In this document: positions 1-4,531 of the stretch, piece after piece | Layout: each line of letters opens with the position of its first letter | How positions within the stretch are numbered: the stretch's first letter is position 1 | NCBI GenBank assembly: GCA_018816205.1 | Contig: JAHIWJ010000014.1 | Location: 1 to 5,809 of the forward strand | DNA: 5,809 nt | Origin: Nanobdellota archaeon | Lineage (GTDB): Archaea; Nanobdellota; Nanobdellia; Pacearchaeales; GW2011-AR1 | Reading direction: 5' to 3' | Notes under the pieces: generated by a model | What the model was told of the DNA's origin: nothing | What the model saw: only the letters and a program-made list of their open reading frames with translations | The model's database searches: none | Position numbers and translations under genes: made by a program

Positions 1-86
1 AAAAGGTATGCTGAAGAAAAAATGGCGGTTGGTAACTAACAGTTGATTGATGAAGAATTATTTTCGAATTATGCAACATTGCAACA
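1..86 (+). other. Left edge: probable C-terminal tail of an upstream gene, then AT-rich spacer
   Basis: Two plus-strand frames are open from the left edge. One ends at the TAA at 37-39 and reads KRYAEEKMAVGN. The other ends at the TGA at 44-46. Either could be the tail of a gene lying outside the window, and the piece is too short to choose between them. The following AT-rich spacer contains a perfect tandem repeat of the octamer GCAACATT (73-80 and 81-88). A minus-strand frame opening at 79 also runs off the edge, but its translation looks random. No function can be given. Confidence 0.3.
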
Positions 87-95
87 TTATATAAA
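87..95 (+). promoter_or_regulatory. TATA-like element with no gene at the expected distance
   Basis: TTATATAAA matches the TATA boxes of the genes in this window. A plus-strand transcript would begin near 113-117. No ATG, GTG or TTG lies at that distance, and the nearest ATG (104) opens a frame of only six codons. If active, it would make a short or non-coding RNA running antisense to the 3' end of the HIT-like gene. It could equally be chance AT-rich sequence. Confidence 0.3.
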
Positions 96-129
96 CCTTT
101 CGGCATGTTACCACTTCAAAGTTAATTAA

Positions 130-765
130 TCACGGCACTCTTCTTTTTAACTTCACAACTTTCTCTTCCTTTTTCTTTCTTGTTCTGATTATTTCTTTCT
201 TTGGCTTCTTCACAACTTTCAATAAATCATAAACTTCCTCCAACTCCTGATCTCCAGCCTCATACGAAGGAGAGTTAACATCCACTCTTTTATCATAAAC
301 CGGAATTATATTGACAATCGTTTCATCAAACGCACTCGATGTCTGAATCTCGGTCCGCGCAGCCTGCAATCTCGAGACCATCTTCTTCGCAAGCTTCTTA
401 GCCAAACCCAAAACACTCGAAGGCAGCTCATTCGAGTCCCTTGCGATTTTCCTCGGGATAACAATAACATGCCCCTTCGAAACAGGCCTTATCGAAACAA
501 CCGCAATTGCCTCCTTGTTCTCGTCAACTTTCTTGCTTGGAATGCTTCCGTCAGCAATCATCCTAAAAACACTTCTCTGCTCCTGCGCCTTCCCCGCACC
601 CTGCTGCGCCCCGCCCTGCTGCTGCTCCACCATCGCAGAAATCGCCTCATCGCTCATTCCAGCCAATTGCGCCCGAGCTGCCTCTTTCTGCGGCCCTTCG
701 GGCATCTTCTCAACCTGTTCACTTAACTGCTTCCTCGCCAGCTGAATGTTTTCTTGGGACAGCAT
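130..765 (-). CDS. HIT-fold protein without catalytic histidines or zinc cysteines (predicted pseudoenzyme)
   Basis: Predicted 211-residue cytoplasmic protein. Residues 1-50 are helical and Gln/Glu-rich, and 47-64 form a Gln/Gly/Ala linker. Residues 65-155 align by eye with HIT (histidine triad) nucleotide hydrolases: SVFRMIADGSIPSKKV stands for the usual CIFCKI...GEIPS start, and RPVSKGHVIVIPRK for the nucleotide-binding strand. The zinc cysteines are replaced by S65 and R68. The HxHxH triad before IIP is replaced (E148, I150 and N152 where histidines belong), so hydrolase activity is not expected. Residues 184-211 are a Lys/Arg-rich tail that could bind nucleic acid (inference). The frame extends upstream to an ATG at 804, but the TATA box at 787-794 would then lie inside the gene. 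The ATG at 765 is 25.5 bases from the TATA centre, so it is preferred as a leaderless start. The GGAGG directly before it has no spacer and is unlikely to act as a ribosome site. The fold is fairly sure, the role unknown. Confidence 0.8.
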   Translation of the reverse strand: MLSQENIQLARKQLSEQVEKMPEGPQKEAARAQLAGMSDEAISAMVEQQQGGAQQGAGKAQEQRSVFRMIADGSIPSKKVDENKEAIAVVSIRPVSKGHVIVIPRKIARDSNELPSSVLGLAKKLAKKMVSRLQAARTEIQTSSAFDETIVNIIPVYDKRVDVNSPSYEAGDQELEEVYDLLKVVKKPKKEIIRTRKKKEEKVVKLKRRVP

Positions 766-786
766 CCTCCAAAAAGAAAACCAATG

Positions 787-794
787 TTTATATA
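787..794. promoter_or_regulatory. Shared TATA box for divergent genes starting at 765 (-) and 816 (+)
   Basis: TTTATATA on the plus strand reads TATATAAA on the minus strand. Its centre (790.5) is exactly 25.5 bases from the A of both ATGs, the same distance found for other genes in this window. No second TATA-like octamer exists in the 50-base gap, so one element appears to serve both directions. Both transcripts would be essentially leaderless. Confidence 0.75.
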
Positions 795-815
795 GCTTAT
801 TCAAAATAAGAAAGA

Positions 816-1103
816 ATGACCCTTGATGCCCACATAGCCCATTGTTGCAGAAGGTTTGGGAAAAAGATTATCGTAGAGGCCATAAGAAATTTACAAAACA
901 GGCCGAGAGCAAGCGAAGGATACCGCACTGCACTCAATTGGATTTCAGATAGAAACGGTTCATACCATCTTCCTTTCGGGCAGCTATGCGAATTATTAGA
1001 CTACAACCCGCAGGCAATCCGGGAAGGTCTTGTTAAGATACCAAAAATCAGCAAAAAGCTGACCCCACAGGAAAAAGCAAGACTTCTCGATTACGACAAT
1101 TAG
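816..1103 (+). CDS. Small protein of unknown function (95 aa)
   Basis: Not recognised with certainty. The 95-residue product has no signal peptide or membrane segment. Residues 13-30 are basic (FGKKIIVEAIRNLQNRPR). Residues 39-73 hold a pattern with conserved-looking spacing: ALNWIS, then LPFGQLCELL, then NPQAIREGL. This resembles small bacterial and archaeal proteins in which A-x-W-I precedes F-x-F-x-x-(L/I)-C-x-x-L and P-x-x-x-R-x-G-L, read as a short helical, possibly helix-turn-helix-like, unit. That likeness is from memory and is weak evidence of function. Residues 10 and 11 are a Cys pair. The TATA box at 787-794 sits 25.5 bases before the ATG, supporting this start and a leaderless transcript. 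The stop codon at 1101-1103 directly abuts the stop of the convergent EF-1beta gene. It pairs divergently with the HIT-like gene, which suggests co-expression. Confidence 0.75.
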   Translation: MTLDAHIAHCCRRFGKKIIVEAIRNLQNRPRASEGYRTALNWISDRNGSYHLPFGQLCELLDYNPQAIREGLVKIPKISKKLTPQEKARLLDYDN

Positions 1104-1379
1104 CTATCCAAACGCCCTTCTATAGTCTTCAGTATCCACCGAACTCACGCCCTCAACATCCGCCAGCTTATCCTCAAACAAAGAAGTGTCCTTTTTCTCC
1201 GGCCAGGCAAACTTAACAAAGATGGCCTTCAGCCCAAAAGCAACTTCCTTGATTTCAAAAGAAATATTCTGCGCTCCGTCTTCCTCAAGCTTGCTCTTAG
1301 CCAACTCCTTAATGTTCTCCAAGTCCGAGTCAGGCCCTTCAGGCATCATCTTAACAATTACTGCTGCTATTCCGCTCAT
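1104..1379 (-). CDS. ef1b: Elongation factor 1-beta (aEF-1beta)
   Basis: Complete 91-residue archaeal EF-1beta, the guanine nucleotide exchange factor that recycles GDP-bound EF-1alpha during translation elongation in the cytoplasm. Family marks are the N-terminal strand GIAAVIVKMMPEGP (residues 3-16), the central AFGLKAI (47-53) and the C-terminal VEGVSSVDTEDYRRA segment (75-89). The length is normal for the family (about 85-95). It consists only of the exchange domain, as in other archaea, without the GST-like part seen in eukaryotes. It contains no Cys. Many archaea have a small zinc-ribbon gene just before ef1b. Here that place is taken by a different 53-residue ORF. The start is supported by a TATA box at 1401-1408, centred 25.5 bases before the ATG, so the mRNA is probably leaderless. 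Its stop abuts that of the convergent 95-residue gene. Confidence 0.95.
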   Translation of the reverse strand: MSGIAAVIVKMMPEGPDSDLENIKELAKSKLEEDGAQNISFEIKEVAFGLKAIFVKFAWPEKKDTSLFEDKLADVEGVSSVDTEDYRRAFG

Positions 1380-1400
1380 GACAGCATTTACAAAAGCGGA

Positions 1401-1408
1401 TTTATAAA
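1401..1408 (-). promoter_or_regulatory. TATA box of the EF-1beta gene
   Basis: TTTATAAA, a perfect palindrome, is centred 25.5 bases before the ATG at 1379. It begins two bases beyond the stop codon of the 53-residue ORF (1410-1412), so EF-1beta has its own promoter even if that ORF is transcribed in the same direction. Confidence 0.75.
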
Positions 1409-1409
1409 A

Positions 1410-1571
1410 CTATCTTGAAGCACCACTTCTAAAATTTTCTGGCAATTTTTTCGGTCCAGGCGGGCACCTTTCAAGTCCATCTCCCAGTTGCCGCGAATAT
1501 TCGCCTTCTACCCCCCGCCCCTTTATGTCTCCAAACGTTCTCAGCACATATTCTGTTCCTGGAATTCGCAT
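1410..1571 (-). CDS. Possible small protein, 53 aa, unrecognised
   Basis: An ATG at 1571 opens 53 codons ending in TAG at 1410-1412. The product begins MRIPGTEYVLRTFGDIKGRG. It is rich in Gly, Arg, Pro and Glu and contains LERCPPGPKKLPENF (residues 33-47). No family is recognised, and there is no signal peptide or zinc ribbon. In favour of a real gene: no earlier start exists in frame (a stop lies close upstream), the stretch is richer in G+C than the flanking spacers, and a TATA-like CTTAAATA lies 24.5 bases before the ATG. Against it: the small size and the one-base departure from the usual promoter spacing. It could also be a remnant of a longer gene. Confidence 0.45.
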   Translation of the reverse strand: MRIPGTEYVLRTFGDIKGRGVEGEYSRQLGDGLERCPPGPKKLPENFRSGASR

Positions 1572-1591
1572 GCTATTTTATATCAGAAAAT

Positions 1592-1599
1592 TATTTAAG
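1592..1599 (-). promoter_or_regulatory. Possible TATA box of the 53-residue ORF
   Basis: On the minus strand CTTAAATA is centred 24.5 bases before the ATG at 1571, one base closer than in the best genes of this window. It resembles the TTTAAATA used by the divergent gene at 1666. Confidence 0.4.
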
Positions 1600-1636
1600 C
1601 ATTTGTTTTCCAAATAGACCACAAAAAGCAACAATC

Positions 1637-1644
1637 TTTAAATA
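1637..1644 (+). promoter_or_regulatory. TATA box of the split gene starting at 1666
   Basis: TTTAAATA is centred exactly 25.5 bases before the ATG at 1666. The match to the standard spacing indicates that translation starts at 1666, upstream of the apparent frameshift, and not at the internal ATG at 1869. Confidence 0.7.
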
Positions 1645-1665
1645 TGCCGCAAGTAAACACGTTGC

Positions 1666-2318
1666 ATGGAATTAATAGAAGTGCCGCACGAGGGAGCGAT
1701 TATTAGGTTCCACCCAGCCCCGATTGGTCCAGGCACTTATCAGGAAGTAGAAGACCAGATTTTAGAAAGGGGCTTGTTAGGTCAACGATAGGCCAAACTG
1801 TTTCTTTAGCTCATCACGTTTTTTGTACTCAAGAAGGGAAATCTTATTTAGAAGAGCTTTTAGAAAAAATGAAGGGTGCTGGAAAAAAACCAACATGGCT
1901 TTGGGGATCTACTGCTGGTGCATATGATTCTCCAAAAAGAGAAAACGTTGTTTATTGGGATTATCCAAAAATAGAGGGAGGTGAAATTGTTCTTCCAAGA
2001 AAAGAAGAAAGAAGACTTACCAAAACCCACTGTTATAAAACCCCCTTGGAGCTAACACGAATTCCCTTAGGCTCTGAACTTCACGCATTTATCGGTAAGC
2101 AGCAAACCAATAAGATTGTAGAAATACTAAAAGCATTAAACAAGAATTTGGACATTGAACCCACCCTTGATTTTTGCACTTTTAGAAAAGATAGGGCCCG
2201 TTATAACTCTTCTGCCGGAGTCTCTTCTTTGGGGATCTTTGGTAATTTAGGGATTCGTCTTTTTGCAACGAACTCGTTACATGGAAAAAGAGGTTATGCA
2301 TACGGAATCGCAGGATAA
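1666..2318 (+). CDS. Unrecognised protein of about 217 aa, split by an apparent one-base deletion
   Basis: The frame from the ATG at 1666 reads 41 residues (starting MELIEVPHEGAIIRFH) and ends at TAG 1789-1791. The adjoining frame is open without interruption to TAA at 2316-2318. Adding one G to the G4 run at 1769-1772 joins them as ...ILERGLVRSTIGQTVSLAHH..., giving about 217 residues. The internal ATG at 1869 would make a 149-residue product, but it has no promoter and would lose the segment containing AHHVFCTQ. Visible features downstream are PTWLWGSTAGAYDSP, an acidic/basic middle part, and a Gly-rich end with GIFGNLGIRLFATNS. No family, signal peptide or clear membrane segment is recognised. 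Arg codons are mostly AGA/AGG, unlike the CGN-rich RPA gene next door, which may mean lower expression or later acquisition. The gene is followed by a T tract. The promoter and the open second frame suggest a once or still intact gene. Confidence 0.6.
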
Positions 2319-2326
2319 TCTTTTTT
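2319..2326 (+). terminator. T-rich archaeal terminator
   Basis: The stop codon at 2316-2318 is followed at once by TC and then six T residues (2321-2326). Archaeal RNA polymerase commonly terminates at such T tracts without a hairpin. The rest of the spacer to the RPA promoter holds no convincing gene. Confidence 0.5.
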
Positions 2327-2421
2327 AGGGGATGAAGCAACAATTCTATAAAGCCCCGACAGCAATCCTTATGCAAAACTTCGTTAGAAGCAGGTATCAA
2401 CAAATTCTTATCCCATAAATC

Positions 2422-2429
2422 TTTATAAA
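2422..2429 (+). promoter_or_regulatory. TATA box of the RPA gene
   Basis: TTTATAAA is centred exactly 25.5 bases before the ATG at 2451. No Shine-Dalgarno sequence is visible before the start (TTACAAAAA), consistent with a leaderless mRNA. Confidence 0.75.
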
Positions 2430-2450
2430 ACCCGTTTCTTATTACAAAAA

Positions 2451-3380
2451 ATGGACAATTATCAAAAGCTGGTTGAACGAATCGCTAAATCTTCAAACCT
2501 TGAGATAGAAGAAATCGAACGCCGCGTCGAAGCAAAAAAAGCAAAACTCTCCGGTCTAATCTCAAAAGAAGGCGCGGCCCAAATCGTCGCAGCAGAACTT
2601 GGTATAAACTTTGACAACGAACGCATGAAAATCTCGGAGATAGTTGACGGTATGAAACGCGCAAACGTTGTCGGAAAAATAATAAAAATAAACCCCGTGA
2701 GAGAGTTCAATAAAAACGGCCGGGAAGGCAAAGTCGCCTCATTCACCCTTGCAGATGAAACCGCAAACATCCGCGTAGCCCTCTGGGACACAAACCACAT
2801 CGCCCTGATTGAAGAAGGAAAAATAGGCATAAACTCAGTGGTGGAAATCTCTGGAGGCAGCATCCGCAACAGCGAAATCCACCTTTCATCCTTCGGAGAA
2901 ATAAAACCAAGCAAAGAAAAAATAGAAAACGTAGTTGAAAAACAAATGACTCATGAAAAAAATCTTAAAAACGTTTCTCCAGGACAAAACATCCGCACTC
3001 GCGCAGTTATCGTCCACGCCTTCGAACCTCACTACTTCGAAGTAAACCCTGAAACCGGCAAAAAATTCACTGAAGAAGACAAAAACAACGGCCTCAGGCC
3101 AAAAAAACGAGCGTTGCTTAACATCACATTGGATGACGGCACAGAGTCAATGCGCTCAGTCGCATTCGGCGAACAAATCAACAAACTCGGCCTCACCGAC
3201 GAAGAAATCTTCTCAATTGAAGAGTACAACAAAGCAAAATCTCGCCTTTTAGGCGAAGAAAAATATTTTTCAGGCCAAATCCGCGCAAACTCATTCTCCA
3301 ACACTCTTGAACTGACAATAAACGGCGTCGAAGACGTCAACCCTGAAGAATTGATTAAAGAATTGGAAGCAAAACCCTAG
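2451..3380 (+). CDS. Replication factor A (RPA), single-stranded DNA-binding protein
   Basis: A 309-residue archaeal RPA-type protein. It would coat single-stranded DNA in replication, repair and recombination, upstream of RadA loading. Residues 1-52 form the helical N-terminal domain of the Pyrococcus RPA41 type (LVERIAKSSNLEIEEIE, then LISKEGAAQIVAAELGI). Residues 60-152 are the first OB fold: VVGKIIKINPVREF, VASFTLADETANIRVALWD and a closing SSFGEI strand. A charged linker (153-175) leads to a second OB-like domain at 180-295 with ALLNITLDDGTESMRSVAFGE. Many archaeal RPAs hold a zinc motif FEVCPECGKK in that domain. Here it is FEVNPETGKK (residues 196-205), with Asn199 and Thr202 in place of the two cysteines, and the protein has no Cys at all, so no zinc site can form. 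Start chosen from the TATA spacing. The 3' end is convergent with the hydrolase gene, 19 bases away. Arg codons are mostly CGN, in keeping with a well-expressed core gene. Confidence 0.9.
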   Translation: MDNYQKLVERIAKSSNLEIEEIERRVEAKKAKLSGLISKEGAAQIVAAELGINFDNERMKISEIVDGMKRANVVGKIIKINPVREFNKNGREGKVASFTLADETANIRVALWDTNHIALIEEGKIGINSVVEISGGSIRNSEIHLSSFGEIKPSKEKIENVVEKQMTHEKNLKNVSPGQNIRTRAVIVHAFEPHYFEVNPETGKKFTEEDKNNGLRPKKRALLNITLDDGTESMRSVAFGEQINKLGLTDEEIFSIEEYNKAKSRLLGEEKYFSGQIRANSFSNTLELTINGVEDVNPEELIKELEAKP

Positions 3381-3395
3381 CTCAACAAAACCCAA

Positions 3396-3400
3396 TTTTT
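3396..3400 (+). terminator. Possible short T-tract terminator after RPA
   Basis: Five T residues lie 15 bases after the RPA stop codon, at the end of the 19-base gap between two convergent genes. Weak on length alone; the position is what suggests it. No comparably good tract is seen for the minus-strand operon. Confidence 0.3.
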
Positions 3401-3939
3401 CAATACGGCCTTAATTCATAGTAGTCTAGTTTGGTATATTGCCGTGCCACCTCCTGAAAAGAAGCAATTCTAAACTCTCCCCCGTAATCCTTTTGTTCAA
3501 AAACTGTTTCCTCTCCCAGATAAATCCCCCCATGAACTAAAGCTTCATATTCCACTTCTTCAAATCCCCACTCCCATCCTTGAGCTAAGAGCAATGTATC
3601 TTTTTTCCGCTCAACCTTCAGACAATGATTTTCAGCAAACCAGCACATCACCCAGGGTTTCACATAAAAAGGCCTGTCGGTAGATGGGAAGACTACTTCT
3701 TCATCCCACCAATTTTTACTCTGCCCAAATTCGGCCGTTCTTCCTTCCAAATATTGATGTATCCTCTCGCCAGCACCTAAAACCCAAAGTGCAGTTCCGT
3801 AGCAGTTGGAGTTTCGCCCAGGACCAAAAGACGTCCTGCTCAAACTATTGTTTGCCAAAAGCCACCTTATTCTATCCCCATATTTTGATTTGACAAGTAC
3901 ATCTGCTTTTCTATCCCAGTATCCGCATACGTCCGGCAT
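3400..3939 (-). CDS. Putative NlpC/P60-like (papain-fold) cysteine hydrolase
   Basis: A 179-residue protein, second gene of the operon behind the deoxyribonucleotidase. Two blocks suggest a papain-like fold of the NlpC/P60 type. NSNCYGTALWVLG (43-55) places Cys46 at the start of a helix, like the DCSGxV nucleophile motif. LVHGGIYLGEETVF (134-147) places His136 ahead of a strand, like the HVGIYLGxG motif. E148 or D151 could be the third polar residue. This is a motif match by eye. The substrate is unknown, and no signal peptide or membrane helix is seen, so it should act in the cytoplasm. The region between is rich in Trp and aromatic residues. The ATG at 3939 overlaps the nucleotidase TAA as TAATG and has GGAAGGAGG ten bases upstream, indicating translational coupling. 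Longer starts at 3969 (weaker GAGG upstream) or 3996 would overlap the previous gene more. Fold call moderate, coding status strong. Confidence 0.65.
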   Translation of the reverse strand: MPDVCGYWDRKADVLVKSKYGDRIRWLLANNSLSRTSFGPGRNSNCYGTALWVLGAGERIHQYLEGRTAEFGQSKNWWDEEVVFPSTDRPFYVKPWVMCWFAENHCLKVERKKDTLLLAQGWEWGFEEVEYEALVHGGIYLGEETVFEQKDYGGEFRIASFQEVARQYTKLDYYELRPY

Positions 3940-4477
3940 TACAACAAAACCTCCTTCCAATTTCCCCATGTAATCCTCTTCACCATCTTCAACCATCGGT
4001 TATACGGCTGATCATACAAAACATGTTCCCAGCTCGGCCTTCCGTCGACCCCATCCACCCTTGGTTTATCGTCAATTAAAATGTCCCCATTTACAACGGT
4101 CTTATCTTTTGTCAAAACAATTTTGTGCTTCCACTCCTTGCCGAGATATCTCTCAACCCAATCAAACTTATTTTGAATACATGTTGAGCTGGTCACAGAT
4201 GGGCTGGTGCAGATAAACACCTCATGCCCCATTTCAGCCATTTCCTTTACAGCTTCAATCCCCCTGGAATTGGTTTCAGATTTCTATAAAAGTTTAACGT
4301 TAATGGAATTGCCTTAACAAATTCTTCATCCTCCTCAGGATAAACATCCTCGTGATAAAAAGATTTTTTCTTCTCAATAGGCACAAAAGGTTTATCCGGA
4401 TGCTGCTTTTTCCACTCATCCAAAAAACCCTGCTCATAGTCCACCAAAACCCCATCCATGTCTACTAATATTCTCAT
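3939..4477 (-). CDS. 5'(3')-deoxyribonucleotidase (HAD superfamily), apparently frameshifted at a G run
   Basis: Encodes a HAD phosphatase of the NT5C/mdN type, which removes phosphate from deoxyribonucleoside monophosphates in the cytoplasm. The first frame (4477 to the TAA at 4247-4249) holds motif I DMDGVLVD with D6 and D8. The second frame (to the TAA at 3939-3941) holds motif II CTSP (T91, S92), the motif III lysine in LTKDKT (K124) and motif IV LIDDK (D136, D137). Both halves match human cytosolic deoxyribonucleotidase closely, including PIPGG-EAVKEM and PSWEHVLY. Adding one G to the G5 run (4260-4264) joins them as KPIPGGIEAVKEMAEMG and yields 179 residues with every catalytic residue in place, so a sequencing error or very recent mutation is likely. 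If real, it would be a pseudogene or depend on slippage. The ATG at 4477 (MRILVDMDG) is preferred to the one at 4501, which overlaps the TATA element. First gene of an operon with the NlpC/P60-like gene, divergent from a TrmB regulator. Confidence 0.85.
3950..3958 (-). promoter_or_regulatory. Strong Shine-Dalgarno sequence for the hydrolase gene
   Basis: GGAAGGAGG on the minus strand lies ten bases before the ATG at 3939, inside the last codons of the nucleotidase gene. It supports 3939 over the longer in-frame starts. It is the only strong, properly spaced ribosome site seen in the window, and it belongs to the one gene that is clearly internal to an operon. Confidence 0.7.
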
Positions 4478-4493
4478 CTCAAATACAGGAAGC

Positions 4494-4513
4494 AGTAACA
4501 ATTATATATTACT
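4494..4513. promoter_or_regulatory. Inverted repeat over the shared TATA element, possible TrmB operator
   Basis: AGTAA (4494-4498) and TTACT (4509-4513) form a perfect five-base inverted repeat with a ten-base spacer that contains the TATA core. Known TrmB-family regulators bind palindromes near promoters, so this could be the site where the divergently encoded regulator blocks both genes. The arms are short and the sequence AT-rich, so chance is possible. Confidence 0.35.
4501..4510. promoter_or_regulatory. Shared TATA element for the divergent nucleotidase operon and TrmB regulator
   Basis: ATTATATATT lies midway between the start codons at 4477 (-) and 4532 (+), which are 54 bases apart. 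Depending on which octamer is counted, its centre is 25.5-26.5 bases from the plus-strand ATG and about 27.5 from the minus-strand ATG. The TTTTAAAT nearer 4532 is too close to the start to act as its TATA box. Confidence 0.6.
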
Positions 4514-4531
4514 ATTAATTTTAAATTATTA

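Noticed and set aside
11..53. Box C/D small RNA suggested by TTGATGA and CTGA
   Set aside because: The box C has a mismatch at its first base, and the CTGA lies upstream of it instead of downstream. No D box follows within a usual distance.
766..804. Longer HIT-fold protein starting MNKLYKHWFSFWR at 804
   Set aside because: This extension would place the only TATA box inside the coding region. The ATG at 765 fits the promoter spacing shared by other genes.
1869..2318. Independent 149-residue gene starting at the internal ATG
   Set aside because: The frame is open well upstream of this ATG, no TATA box lies about 25 bases before it, and the promoter evidence points to 1666.
2379..2390. CTTC-GTTA-GAAG hairpin
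   Set aside because: Only four base pairs and not next to a stop codon or T tract, so it is likely chance.
2332..2418. 28-codon ORF starting MKQQFYKAPTAILMQNF between the split gene and RPA
   Set aside because: Very short, no TATA box at the expected distance and no recognisable family. It begins only six bases after a terminator-like T tract.
4478..4501. Nucleotidase start at 4501 (MLLLPVFEMRILV)
   Set aside because: It would fall inside the TATA element. The family normally begins a few residues before the DMDG motif, as with the ATG at 4477.
4520..4527. TTTTAAAT-type sequence as the TATA box of the TrmB gene
   Set aside because: Its centre is only about eight bases from the ATG, far too close for an archaeal TATA box.
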